A stretch of DNA of 64,000 nucleotides from Megalobrama amblycephala (GCF_018812025.1 NC_063063.1:8994442-9058441); one strand, 5' to 3'; positions 11,834-24,659 are shown, numbered from the stretch's first letter. Notes: generated by a model not told the origin, from the letters alone. Made by a program: numbers and translations.

Positions 11834-14800
11834 TTAATAAGCATGGTTGGCCACAAACAGAGACTCTCCCGCCGCAGCTCCGGTGTCTCCTTTGGAGACA
11901 TATTTACCAATGGCTGCTGCGCTGTTGTTCTGTAGAGGAAATCAACACATGGGTTTATTAAACACAAGAACAGTGAGCTGGATGTCAAAAATGTTTGCAA
12001 ATAATGTCACTGTCTTCATACTGAAAGCAAAAATACTTTGTGACTCAACTAAATTACAGCCAATCAAAACACATTTGATAGAGTGCAAAATTCGGGTACT
12101 GGAAGTAAAAATCCCATTCATTTTTTCCATACGGGATTTGATTTGTAACAATAAAGTGTCCCTATTATGCTATTTTAAAGGCTCCCAATTTTGTTTCAGA
12201 GGTGTCCTACAATAGGCTTACATGCATTCAGGTCAAAAAACACTTTAATTTTCTCATAATATACACTGCAGCATCACCTCTTTTCTCACAGTGTCTGAAA
12301 TGGTTCGATAAAGGATTCGGCCTCTCTAAACCCCTCCCTTCCGAGAGCCTACTCTGCTCTGACTGGTCAGATGGCTCAGTTTGTTGTGATTGGTCTTCTT
12401 GGCTCTGATTGATCAATGGCCCAGTCAGTTGTGATTGTTCTAATGCTTACAGTGTGTGTCGGTGGAAAAAAAAACGCCTATTACCATATCTGAATTTCAG
12501 CTCCAGAGGCTTCCTCAGCACTTTGTATCAATTCCTGCACGAGTCCTCATCCTTTAGAAGTGCATGCAAAGTGGATTTGCTTTTGCAGCAAGAAAAATGT
12601 CTTCTCAACTTGTCGACAGCATGGACCAAACTCTTAAAGGCCTCAGCTTATTTGGTTGTTAAGTCTGACGTCACACAGCAGCGCTTCTGGGTCCAAACTC
12701 TCTATCTCATACCACAAGAACATGCACACATGAAAAAATTATAATCATAACCTTTATCTCCATACCAAAATCCCAGATGGAGAGACAGTGATTCATCTTT
12801 TATAAATCATTAATATATTAATGTCTGTGACGCTGTGACCACGCAGACCTGTTGTGTAGATTAAGTATTTTAAATGTTTAACTTTAAAATGTTAAATGTT
12901 TAATATGAATAAATAGCGCTCATAAACGTACGGTGGCCGAGAGAGCTCAACGCGCTGCAAATGAAGAAAACATCTTCATCAGTTTGACAACACATGCGCT
13001 GCAAACTCCACAACACTTACAAATAGTGAAACGCGCTGCAAACTCCACAACACTTACAAATAGTGAAACGCGCTGCAAATAAAGAAAACATCTTCATCAG
13101 TTTGACAACACACGCGCTGCAAACTCCACAACACTTACAAATAGTGAAACGCGCTGCAAATAAAGAAAACATCTTCATCAGTTTGACAACACATGCGCTG
13201 CAAACTCCACAACACTTACAAATAGTGAAACGCGCTGCAAATAAAGAAAACATCTTCATCAGTTTGACAACACACGCGCTGCAAACTCCACAACACTTAC
13301 AAATAGTGAAACGCGCTGCAAATAGCACATACCAGGCCCAGCGATCTCAAGTCCTTCTGCGATGATCTGATTGATGATGATGATGGTGACGATAATGATT
13401 AGGCTACTTTTAGAATTAAAATAATAATTTAATTTGCCCCGCAATAATTTATAGTGCATCATGCATAACCGACGCGATGAGATTAGCTAATTAGAAAAAC
13501 TCAGCTAAAGTGAAAGTAAAAACTCAGCGATGAGAGCTCTACTTCAGCATGTTCTGATAACACTATTTAACCTTAATTTATTTCTTAATATTTATCTTGT
13601 GGCCCATACGTATTGAAAAAAAATGAAAAGAGATAGGGTGTTACTTTTTTTTTTTTTTTAAGTAACACCTATATCTCTTCTCATTTTTTCAATATGTATG
13701 GGCCATAAGAGAAATTAAGAAATAAATTAAGGTTAAATAGTTATCAGAACATGTTGAAGTAGAGCTCTCATCGCTGAGTTTTTACTTTCACTTTCTACAG
13801 TGAATAATTGACTGGGATTTGAGACATAAAATCAAGTAAATAAAAAATATATATGTTATTTATTATTAATCATTTATTAATAATATTTTAACACAAAATA
13901 ATATCCCCCAAATCGTTTGTCCTGGCGCCGAGACTGGCACAGACCACAACGAAAATGTTATAGGGAACACATTGACGTACCGTCTGGGACCGCTGGCTGG
14001 GATTGTTCATGTTTACTCTTAGGTGGTGTGCACCTGAAAGGTGAGTTTTTTTCGTTTTGTTTGTTAACATTCTGATTATGAGCAGTCCTATTTGCAGCGC
14101 GTTTCACTATTTGTAAGTGTTGTGGAGTTTGCAGCGCGTTTCACTATTTGCAAGTGTTGTGGAATTTGCAGCGCGTGTGTTGTCAAACTGATGAAGATGT
14201 TTTCTTTATTTGGAGCGCGTTTCACTATTTGCAAGTGTTGTGGAATTTGCAGCGCGTGTGTTGTCAAACTGATGAAGATGTTTTCTTTATTTGGAGCGCG
14301 TTTCACTATTTGTAAGTGTTGTGGAATTTGCAGCGCATGTGTTGTCAAACTGATGAAGATGTTTTCTTTATTTGCATGTGTTTTCTTCATTTGCAGCGCG
14401 TTGAGCTCTCTCGGCCACCGTATAAACGGCCGTCGAGATGGCATTCTCAAGTGAAACAAGCCGGGGTTTGGACCCAGAAATGGTGTTCCTTACGCCTTAC
14501 GTCACGACTTAACAAGCGGATAGTGTTTGAGGGCGGGTCAATGTAGACCATAGGCTGGCATTATGCATTATTTGTTACATTGTTATGTAGGTTTGTGCAG
14601 AAATTAAGACTGGAATTACTGACGATTCATTTCAGGCAGGTTAGAACCGGTTCTTTAATTTGTGAGACAATAACTCCAATTATCATGTACTTTGATCTTT
14701 GAAACTTTACACAATACATTAAAGGTAATATCGGTCCCACTTTATATTAAGTGGCCTTAACTACTGTGTACTTACATTTAAATTAATGATTTGATACAAT

Positions 14801-17800
14801 GCACTTATTGTGTACATACATGTTTTTACATTGTACTTACATTTTAAAAACACCTGCATGTAATTACATCTGTAATTAATTTCTGTAATTACATTAATAA
14901 TTACACTGTTGACCCATTCCTTACACCTTACCCCTACCCTTAAACCTACCCATACCACCAAACCTGTCCCTAACCTTACCCTTATCCCACCTCAATAGCA
15001 GCAAAAGTGTTTTGCTATTGTGATGGAATTTTTGAACTAATTAATAATGAACTAACATTTCTTTTCTTTTACAGGCTTAATAATAATCTAACTTTGAAAA
15101 AGAGAAATAGTCACTAGGACTGAGTGTTGTGATTCAGAAAAATTCTGCTTTGCTGGCTAGACAGCATCCTTCTAAGGATAAAAAATAGTCTTTGAGGAAT
15201 TGTTTTAACCTACTGAGTAATCTGAACTATTAACCCTGAGGCATTTTTTGATGATCTTGTGATTCAGTTGTTCTAAATCTAAATTTTGCGGGACAGAGGA
15301 ACTGAGATGTTTTTCTTAAATCTAAACCAATCGTATTGAGACTGATGATAATGAGTAATAGATCATGCCATACTTATTGTGAAGTGTACCTGAAATCCTA
15401 TAAAACCTGTTGTATTCCTTTGTTCGGAGAGAGATTCTCTGGAATTGATGAGAACTCTCCCGGCCGTGATTAAAGCTTTGAAGGACAAAAACTGGGGTCT
15501 CTGTCGATTAGGAGACGCTCCGAAAGATCAGGAAATTTATTGAGTGTTGATTAGGAGACGCTCGGGTGTCAATTAGGAGATGCCCCAGGAAGGTAACTTA
15601 AGTCAGGTGTGTCTTGGAAAATCTACCACAGTTTTGGCGAGCTTCCAGGAGCCCAAGGGATCCTCCCTCTGTCCGTCAGTGGGGGCCAGATAGTTTTAAA
15701 TTTGAGTAAGAGGAACTTGATTATTATTTTTCCTATTTCTGCATTCTGCCAACTTGCAATTCGCAGAAAAGAGACCCCGAGACCCCGATCGACGGAGGGA
15801 TCCATCCGAGACGGGCTGAAAGGACTTAAGGTTTGAGGTAGGACACAGACTCCAGTTCTTTTCCTTTGATTTGCTTATTATTGGGACAAACAAAATGCAA
15901 TTTTGCAATTTCTAAAGTTTTGAACTTGAAATTCTGTCTGATGTTGGATGTTGTTTGTTTTTGTTTATGTTCTTTGTTTGAATGTTGTGTTGTGTTGAGC
16001 TGTGATTAAGTAAGAGAGACACTGGCTAGGCCCAGTTTTAAAAGATGTATCCGGTTAGCCTATAGGGATGATGAAATTCGACTGAATTCGCCCCAGCGGT
16101 ATCCTTTCAGTTTAACAAGATATACTTATGTCGTGTAGGAGTGAGATTGAGTGGCCAAATTGAAGAAATATTTGAGCAAGATTTTGCAGTTTTGGGGATT
16201 AGTTGCACTAAAGCATGGTATTATGATTACAATCCAGACCCATATTTAATGATAGGTCAAACATCCTTGTATTTGCTTACTAGACCTAATCTAAGACCAA
16301 ATATAGATAGAAGCACAGGAGAATTGGTATTGAATCCTGTTTCTCCTATTCCAATTGCTGCGGTAAAATAAAAACTGAAAAAAACTGAGTTCCAGGGTCC
16401 TTTCTGAGAATTGGTTAGAAAGTGGAATTTGCAAACAGAGCAAATTGCTCAGTTGTGGTCAAAGTTCACAAAAGGACAATTTGGGAAAAACTGTGGTACT
16501 TTGAGTGTGTCAATTTTAGAATTTTTAGAATCAAGGCGTATCTTGGAGAATCTATCCCCAAAGAAGCGGAGACGGATTGACTGGACGCTGTTCAACAGAT
16601 GGGAGCGAGAAGCGGAGGCTCGATACGAGAGGCAAAGAAAAGGTGAGGAGGAAAAGGTTGCTCTTAGTGCCTTACAGACCAAGAAGCAGAAGCAAGAGCT
16701 TGATGATATGCAGGCGGTGAGTGGATGCAGGTGGCCCCCGCTATACAATGCTGCGGGAGAAGAGGATGTTGGACAAGTGCCAGTACCTGGGAGATTTGCA
16801 GAACCGTGCTCCAGAAAAGGGGAAGTGAAGACAGAGGGTGAGAGCTCAGATGATGATGATGAGGATGAGAGGGATGCAGGAGTTTATCAGGAAGTTCGAA
16901 GACTCCTGAACGAGGCGATGATACCTGAGTTGCGTGAGCCCCTAAGCCATGTATTTAAGGGGGTGAAAAGAAAAGCTGGAAAACCACCTCTCACACACCC
17001 AATGAAAACCCGGTCGGTCTCTGTGATTGGGAAAAAGACTGAGAAAACTTGTAATTTGCCTATGTTTCAGTTTCCAGGTGCCGAAGGGCCAGTGTGGGTG
17101 GAGAGACCTTGGGATTTGGAAGAACTTCGAAATGTAACAGCTGCACTCCCAGATCCAGAAAAAGGGGTAGAACGGTTCATAAGTGCAAATACAATGTTGA
17201 TGTGATTTATAAACCCACAGGTCGACACTGGTCAGCAATAATCAGTGCGAGAGTGGGATTGAAGTGGACAGAAGTGCGTGGAGCAGGCAAAGGTGCTTTC
17301 AACCCTGCCCTGCAACGTCTGGAAGAAGGAGGAACTGAAGCTCAGGAGTGGAGAGTCCAATGGACAGCAATGCTTGAGAGACTGAGACTGGCTTACCCAC
17401 TACGGCCAGATTGGGCAGCAATTGCCAACACAAAGCAGTTGAAAGGTGAGACTGTCACTGCTTATCTTGGGAGACTAAAGACTGTTGTTGATGAATGTGC
17501 AGGTCTTCCAGAAGGAACCGACAACACAGGGGTTCTGAAACACCATTTGGTAAATGGCCTGCTTCCAAACATACAGAAAGCTGTCAAATTGACCTGCATT
17601 GGATGGGAAGCTCAGAATCTGGAAGTGGTGATGCAACATGCCAAGCATGCTGAACAGAATGATGAAAAGAGGAACACAGAGAAACAGCAGAAGTTGGAAA
17701 ATGCTCAGTATATGTTTTACCAGTCCCAGTCCAGCAACCAAATGCCAAGAGATGACAACTATCAAGAGGTAAGAAGAGGAAGAGGCAGAGGTCGTGGCAG

Positions 17801-20800
17801 GTGGAATGCTCAGAATGGCAGGGTTGGGGACAGGTGTAGAATCCATACTGCCATACTGACTGTGAAGTGTACCTGAAATCCTATAAAACCTGTTGTATTC
17901 CTTTGTTCAGAGAGAGATTCTCTGGAATTGATGAGAACTCTCCCGGCCATGATTAAGGCCACTTAATATGAAGTGGGACCGTAATATCAGAAAAAGCATA
18001 ATAGGGCAAGTTAAAAATCAACCTACTGTGACCTACAAAGTTGTAAATTCATGGTATATGCTTTTGTTGAAGCCATCAAACTACTTTTTTTTTCAATTAA
18101 TTTTGTAAATAATCATGTTTAACAGTGGAAATCCCAGTGAAAGACTACATTACTCTTTAGAACTACATTACTCAAAAGAACTCTTTAGTGCCTGTCTACA
18201 ACCATAAAGCGAATTATGTAATCAAGTTAGTCTCCCTACGCTCACTGTTTGGATTTAAATAGGCAAATGCTTGAGAGTCTATGACTGGATCATTATTGCA
18301 GTGATTATTATGTTTCTAGCATTTTATTTGTTTTGCACCAGTTCTTCTAACCCTAACTGATGGAGTGTGCAGCTTTTCATTTCTTAAACAACCATGTAGG
18401 AAGACACATCATGGCCATATTCCAGGATAACAAAGTCAAGATACATCAGTCTCAAATTGTAAAAGAATGGTTGGGAGGGAGCATGAAGAATCATTTTATA
18501 GTCCAGACCTTACATTCATTAAAGGTCTTTGGGATGTGCTGGAGTAGTATTTACAGAGTGCTTGGCTCTTGACCAAAAATATATTTTTTTTTCATACCTA
18601 TTTATTTTCATACCTTTTTGCTTCAAATCAAAGTTTCTAATGTAGTGATTGCTGAAAAAGTGGGCAGGACCTGTTTCACTCTCTATACAGCTAAGTGCAG
18701 TGGTATTTTGAACATGGGAGGAAAGAAAAAACAAACTACAGTGATTAATAATGACATCATGTAGAGTGTGGTTCAAACTGTAGGTGGGGGTATTTGACAG
18801 CTGCTATGAGTGATCTGTCATACTTTATTACTCTATGCTATGTGGCCTAAAAATACACAAACCCAAAAACAGTTGTAAGAAGTGGAACTAGCAACACTGA
18901 TTATAACTGTTAATTGGCATTGTAAAATTGTTTACGTACCAAGGCTCTCTTGACAAATTCCTCCTGGCAGGCCTTGCCATTCTCTTTCTTGCCACCCCAG
19001 GCTTTCAGTGCTGAGGCTTGCAGGGCACGGCCGTAAGAGAAGGTGAGGGCCCAGGGTTTGTTCAGGGGACACTGGTTAATGGCGCTCAGATTGACTGAGG
19101 CCTCCTCCTCACTCTGGCCTCCAGATAGGAAGGTGATGCCTTTTGGTGAAGAAGATGATAAAGGTTTGAGTTGTGTCTCTTCTTAAAATGTGCTAATTTA
19201 TACAGTAGATTATAAATGGATACTTCAGATAGCTTCAGATAATAATGATAATATATCACATTTAATTTAGTTTACATTCAACATATACTACATAAGGCTG
19301 AATATCTGTATTTTGGGAGTAACACAGAAATTAATGGGATAATTCACCCAAAAAGCTAGTTATTCACCGGAAGCTAGTTATTTGAAGTTATAAAGTTTTA
19401 AATATGGATATTTTTCTTACAAAAATACATTGCTTCACTTCAGAAGGCCTTTATTAACCCTCTCGTATGGATTACTTTTTTTATAGATGGATGCATTATT
19501 TTTTACTTCAAAATGCAGCCCCCCATTCAAAACCATTATAAACCTTGGAGGACTAAGGATATTTTTAAATATATCTCTGATTGTCTTCGTCTGAAAGAAG
19601 ATAGTCATATACACCTAGGATGGCTTGAGGGTGAGTAAATCATGGGATAATTTTCATTTTTGGGTGAACTATCCTTTAAGATATAGTATATGTTTTAACA
19701 AGACGATGATCTGTGCGAGCGTGTGTTTGTGAGTGTGTTCGACTCACCGGGAACTGCAGGGGGAACAGTGCGACGCAGGGCGGAGACGGTTGCCATGGCA
19801 ATTTCCTGAGGGGCGTACTTGTGGGAACAAGAGTGACCGGCGGTCACCATGTTGGGTTTTAGCAGGGTTCCCTCCAGGTACACGTGGTGGTCTGACAGAG
19901 CCTTGTACACAGCTGCCAGGACCTTCTCTGTCACATACTGGCATCTCTTCAAGTCGTGGTCACCATCAGGCAGGATCTCGGGCTCCACAATGGGCACGAT
20001 ACCATGCTGGCAGAGACAACAGCAATGAGAATAAATGAATCATGAGACACCTTGTGCATGAGAATACTTTCATCAGTCTGTTTTCTGAAAGTGTCACGGA
20101 CAGAATGGGAAAAAAATCAGAATTATAATTGCAATGAAATACAAATAAATGCAAAAGAAATAATAAAAAAAGTACTATACTGATTGTTTACATGAAGAAT
20201 AGGTGAATTCGGTAATTTGGTGATAATTTAAAAAGTTTCACAAATTAAGAAATAAACTTTTATAGAATAGTTTTCTATAAAAAGTGTTTTAATTGTATAT
20301 GGTGGAGGAGCTGGTTGGAGCTAAACTCTACAGGACAGTGGCCCTCCAGGACCAAGTTTGGAGATTTCTGGTCAAAACGATCCCTGTTCACATGGATCCG
20401 TGAAAATAACTAAAAAACCTGTATTATGCATGCCAGGCCAGTAGATGGCGATGTCACTTTGTAAAGAAACACTATGCACCTATAGACTGAAAACAAAATA
20501 TGCATGCACATGACGTCACCGTTTTCACAAATTCGTGTTTTTGTTGTTTACAAGGAAACGATAACAGTCTTGTTTTCAAAAAAGTGCATTTTGAAACATG
20601 TTTTTAAAATCTTGCATTTTCGGACACCCACAATGCAGTTGGCCTCTCAAACTCACTATAAGTCATTTATATAAAACTTTGGTTGATCCATGTTGATAGA
20701 AACAGGCCATAAAGTATCTCACCATCTGGCAGATGCTGGCGTAGCGGGCCAGAACATTGGCATTCTCAATAATGGCAAGATTGGAGGGAGTAGTGGGACT

Positions 20801-21435
20801 GATCTTCAACACACAGCGCCATTTAGCAAAGTCAGCACCGTCTTTTTTATACTGAGCACAACGCTCATACAGCCCATCCAGACCTAAAATGGACAATAAT
20901 ATTAAAGTGTGAACATTTGTGAAGGTTAAAAAGGGTGTGGAGAAAGGTCATTCATACCCTGTGTGGTTGTCTCTCCGTTGGTGCCGGCCAGAGGTACAAC
21001 ACCCTTGTCCACCTTGATTCCTACCACCATTCCTCTCTCCTTAATCAACTCAGAGAAAAGCTTGCCATCATCAGTCTTCTGATAGAGAGTCTCATGGAAA
21101 AGGATGACTCCACCGATGCAGGGCTTGATGCGGTCGTCAGCGGTGAACAGCAACTGACGGTACAACCTTCTGTTCTCCTCTGTGTTCTCAGCGTTTATGC
21201 TCTGGAAGCGCTTTGCAACACTGCCTAGAGAGACCACAGGGTAAAAGAAAGCCAGGAAATGAAGTCAGAATTCCCTATTTGGGTGAAGTATCATTTTGGA
21301 AGCATATTGAGTCTTAATTGTACCTGTGGACTCATCAGCTGCAAGAATTCCCTTGCCGGGAGCAACGATCCTCTGAGCAATATCGCTCAGCTCTTTCTTC
21401 TGATCGGGGCTCAGGAATGGATATGCGTGAGGCAT
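11834..21435 (-). CDS. aldoa: Fructose-bisphosphate aldolase A
   Basis: Class I aldolase, which cleaves fructose 1,6-bisphosphate in glycolysis in the cytosol. Coding exons in transcript order are 21324-21435, 20958-21224, 20723-20883, 19748-20006, 18940-19139 and 11834-11929. All are in phase and give 364 codons with stop, the normal length of the family. Seen are MPHAYPFLS at the start, ILAADEST with the active-site Asp, KWRCVLK with the catalytic Lys, and LLKPNMV with the Schiff-base Lys. [12 protein letters not shown] and the C-terminal SLFVANHAY are also present; the final Tyr is needed for activity. [13 protein letters not shown] and KAWGGK favour aldolase A over B or C. Exon sizes 267 and 259 equal 212+55 and 84+175, so two introns usual in vertebrate aldolases appear to be missing. 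The last intron (11930-18939) is 7.0 kb and full of mobile elements. The coding exon begins at 21440 after a 3' splice site, so the 5' UTR is spliced. Which fish duplicate (aldoaa or aldoab) is not decided. Confidence 0.95.
12929..14422. mobile_element. Foldback element with minisatellite arms
   Basis: About 1.5 kb with terminal inverted repeats starting TACGGTGGCCGAGAG and a 6-bp flanking duplication TAAACG (12923-12928 and 14423-14428). Each arm contains an 81-bp tandem unit (left about 12946-13330, right about 14090-14400) built from two GCGCTGCAAA-type half-units. An inner inverted pair (about 13495-13625 and 13660-13800) makes a second hairpin around a poly-T centre. No transposase is present. 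It lies in the last aldolase intron. The 81-bp period is a multiple of three, so it yields spurious open frames on both strands. Confidence 0.8.
14732..17981. mobile_element. Composite: DNA-transposon ends around retroviral remnant
   Basis: Terminal inverted repeats of 25 bp (24 match) start CGGTCCCACTT and end AAGTGGGACCG. They are flanked by TAATAT duplications (14726-14731 and 17982-17987). The left 350 bp look like an ordinary non-autonomous DNA element. From about 15,100 the content is retroviral: an LTR-like segment, a leader with a possible primer-binding start TGGCGAGC at 15635, and gag-like frames. A 108-bp LTR-like block occurs twice with no length change (15366-15473 and 17849-17956). 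The second copy runs straight into the right terminal repeat. Likely history is an endogenous retrovirus inserted in a DNA element, then heavily deleted. Confidence 0.7.
16141..17873 (+). pseudogene. Endogenous retrovirus gag-like remnant
   Basis: Three open stretches in shifting frames (16141-16370, 16411-17205, 17094-17873). The middle one has a basic stretch ([10 protein letters not shown]), an acidic Asp/Glu run and [10 protein letters not shown], as in retroviral capsid starts. The last has [21 protein letters not shown], resembling the C-terminal capsid of gamma/epsilon-type retroviruses, then an Arg-Gly-rich segment. The frame is broken between matrix-like and capsid-like parts and again near 17.2 kb. 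There is no intact nucleocapsid zinc knuckle, and no protease, polymerase or envelope. This is an old genomic fossil, antisense to aldolase. Confidence 0.7.
17982..18369. other. Unremarkable aldolase intron sequence
   Basis: No exon, repeat unit or mobile element end recognised. Confidence 0.4.
18370..18545 (+). pseudogene. Tc1/mariner transposase C-terminal fossil
   Basis: An open segment reads [20 protein letters not shown] and then, in another frame, [15 protein letters not shown]. These correspond to the Tc1 blocks around the second catalytic Asp (QDN..H) and the third acidic position (SPDLNPIENLWD). The last catalytic Glu is replaced by Lys and the rest of the element is gone. Confidence 0.65.
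19331..19680. repeat. Small inverted-repeat element in aldolase intron
   Basis: Left end GGGATAATTCACCCAAAAA and right end TTTGGGTGAACTATCC form imperfect terminal inverted repeats. Same family as the elements at 36358-37714 and 54364-55159. Non-coding. Confidence 0.6.
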
Positions 21436-21823
21436 CTTTACTGAAAGAGGGAAAGTGAAATCAGGTATAAAGTGCATAGGCAAATGTAAATTTCTGTGCT
21501 GTAGTTCACTGATGGAATCAGTTGGCAATGTTGTGGAACTTGATTGTTTACAAACAGGTTTCCTGAATATCTTACATTGATTGGAAAAACAGATAATTTC
21601 ACCCCAAATTCACTTCATTGGTTGAGTCAACGTTAGGCTAGAAAATTAGCCTATAAACAGAGCTCAGATGTGATGACGTACTTTTGTAGGCCAACGTGGA
21701 AGTTAGTGTCACCTTGGTTCCCTCGACAAAAATCCAACAGATTATTTAATTGGCTTTTGGATTATTGCAGAATACATATGAGCTCTGTGAGCAACAAAAG
21801 TTTATGATTCAAGTTAGGGTATA

Positions 21824-23435
21824 CAGTGGGTACGGAAAGTATTCAGACCCCCTTAAATATTTCACTCTTTGTTATATTGCAGCCATTTGCTAAAATCATT
21901 TAAGTTCATTTTTTTCCTCATTAATGTACACACAGCACCCCATATTGACAGAAAAACACAAAATTGTTGACATTTTTGCAGATTTATTAAAAAAGAAAAA
22001 CTGAAATATCACATGGTCCTATAGTATTCATAATATATTTGCTGTGACACTCATATATTTAACTCAGGTGCTGTCCATTTCTTCTGATCATCCTTGAGAT
22101 GGTTCTACACCTTCATTTGGGTCCAGCTGTGTTTGATTATACTAATTGGACTTGATTAGGAAAGCCACACACCTGTCTATATAAGACCTTACAGCTCACA
22201 GTGCATGTCAGAGCAAATGAGAATCATGAGGTCAAGGGAACTGCCTGAAGAGTTCATAGACAGAATTGTGGCAAGGCACAGATTTGGCCAAGGTTACAAA
22301 AAAATTCTGCTGTACTTAAGGTTCCTAAGAGCACAGTGGCCTCCATAATCCTTAAATGGAAGACGTTTGGGACAACCAGAACCATTCCTAGAGCTGGCCG
22401 TCCGGCCAAACTGAGCTATCGGGGGAGAAGAGCCTTGGTGAGAGAGGTAAAGAAGAACCCAAAGATCACTGTGGCTGAGCTCCAGAGATGCAGTCGGGAG
22501 ATGGGAGAAAGTTGTAGAAAGTCAACCATCACTGCAGCCCTCCACCAGTCGGGGCTTTATGGCAGAGCGGCCCGACGGAAGCCTCTCCTCAGTGCAAGAC
22601 ACATGAAAGCCCGCAAGGAGTTTGCCAAGATGGTGAGAAATAAGATTCTCTGGTCTGATGAGATCAAGATAGAACTTTTTGGCCTTAATTCTAAGTGGTA
22701 TGTGTGGAGAAAACCAGGCACTGCTCATCACCTGTCCAATACAGTCCCAACGGTGAAGCATGGTGGTGGCAGCATCATGCTGTGGGGGTGTTTTTCAGCT
22801 GCAGGGACAGGATGACTGGTTGTAATCGAGGGAAAGATAAATGCGGCCAAGTACAGGCATATCCTGGACAAAAACCTTCTCCAGAGTGCTCAGGACCTCA
22901 GATTGGGCCGAAGGTTTACCTTCCAACAAAACAATGACCCTAAGCACACAGCTAAAATAACGAAGTAGTGGCTTCACAACAACTCTGTGACTGTTCTTGA
23001 ATGGCCCAGCCAGAGCCCTGACTTAAACCCAATTGAGCGTCTATGGAGAGACCTAAAAATGGCTGTCCACCAACGTTTACCATCCAACCTGACAGAACTG
23101 GAGAGGATCTGCAAGGAGGAATGGCAGAGGATCCCCAAATCCAGTTGTGAAAAACTTGTTGCATCTTTCCTAAAAAGACTAATGGCTGTATTAGATCAAA
23201 AGGGTGCTTCTACTAAATACTAAGCAAAGGGTCTGAATACTTAGGACCATGTGATATTTCAGTTTTTCTTTTTTAATAAATCTGCAAAAATGTCAACAAT
23301 TCTGTGTTTTTCTGTCAATATGGGGTGCTGTGTGTACATTAATGAGGAAAAAACTTAAATGATTTTAGCAAATGGCTGCAGTATAACAAAGAGTGAAACA
23401 ATTTAAGGGGGTCTGAATACTTTCCGTACCCACTG
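21824..23435 (+). mobile_element. Tc1-like transposon, dead copy
   Basis: Terminal inverted repeats of about 200 bp start CAGTGGGTACGGAAAG, flanked by TA. The transposase frame (about 22223-23223) retains the DNA-binding domain start [15 protein letters not shown], the linker [13 protein letters not shown], the first catalytic Asp (LWSDE) and SPDLNPIE with the Glu. It is broken by a frameshift near 22,310, a CGA-to-TGA stop at about 22,813 and a GAG-to-TAG stop near 22,965, compared with the copy at 32944-34424. It sits in the first (5' UTR) intron of aldolase. Confidence 0.9.
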
Positions 23436-23439
23436 TAGA

Positions 23440-24324
23440 TCAAGTTAGGCCATATATAAACAACACATCTGTTTCATGACGTCAGTGTCCCTACCACTAA
23501 GCTTCTGAAACTCTTTCAGTCTTAAAATCTGCAAGTTGGAAAGTTTGAGTTAGAATATTTTGCAAGAGTCCAAGTATAAACATGAGGCTGTAAAAACGAA
23601 CAAGCGAGAGGATGAGTTTAGCACCTCTGCAGTCCCATTTCACTATTTGTTAGCAACCACATTTTTTCAAGAAACATTAAAAAAAATCGAATCTGTCTGG
23701 TGTAATTTATGTTGTAGAATAAAAGGGATGTTGGGATGAGGAAGTGTTTTGATGAACTATTTCAAACCAAATACAGAGACAGATTTTTTTTTGTCACCCA
23801 TATTTAAAAAAGAAAAAGAAGAAAAAAGTCTGCTGTCATCAGTCTCCTTTTTGCTTCTGCTTTTCTTTTTTGGTTTATAGGGAAGTATACTATGATGGTA
23901 TGCTTAACATGCTCTTCTCCTTCATCTTTTTTTCTTTCCTCATAATGACTGTCTATCACTTGTTCTCTCTTTCTGTCTCCCCCAAGAGCTACATATGTGT
24001 AAAGCCTTGCTTGAGGAGGCCTACTCTCATTGTTGACCTTAATGTGAAGTATGTAGGACAAGCTCGTTTCCTGTCACCCCACTCCATCCACCTCTTTGCT
24101 GAACCTACCTCTGCCCTTTTTACTGTCTAAAAGCTACTGCCTTACAGTTCAGACTATATATAAACTAGCGACTACCAGCTGCACTGCTGCTGACATGCTG
24201 CTCTTGCATGAGGGTGATTGCATTAAACAGGATCCAAAAAAAGTATGTTATATATGACCTTTATAACAGCAGGCTGAAGGATGTATGACAGATCAGTCTT
24301 CTGACAATTTTTTAGACTATTTTG
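23440..24324. other. Non-coding intron of aldolase
   Basis: Long T- and A-rich tracts; no exon or element ends seen. Confidence 0.4.
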
Positions 24325-24332
24325 AATAATTC

Positions 24333-24659
24333 GGTAACACTTTACAATAAGGTTCATTAGTTAACATTAGTTAACTACATTAGTTAACATGAACTAATAA
24401 TGAACTGAACTTATACAGCATTTATTAATCTTTGTTAATGTAAATTTCAACATTTACTAATACATTATTAAAATCTTGTTAACAGTTATTGCACTGTGAA
24501 CTAACATGAACAAACAATGAACAACTGTATTTTCATTAACTAATGTTAACAAAGATTAGTAAATACAGTAAAAATGTATTGCTCATGGTTAGTTCATGTT
24601 AGTTACTAACTAGTTATTAACTAATGTTTAACTAATAAACCTTATTGTAAAGTGTTACG
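24333..24659. mobile_element. Palindromic hAT-like MITE
   Basis: Ends GGTAACACTTTACAATAAGG and CCTTATTGTAAAGTGTTACG, with interior TTAGTTAACATTAG repeats, are flanked by the 8-bp duplication AATAATTC (24325-24332 and 24660-24667). The 8-bp duplication suggests hAT mobilisation. No coding content. Confidence 0.75.

Noticed and set aside
13017..14459. Open reading frames of 100-123 codons on both strands with repeated protein units
   Set aside because: They are a by-product of an 81-bp minisatellite (a multiple of three) in the arms of a foldback element; there is no gene context.
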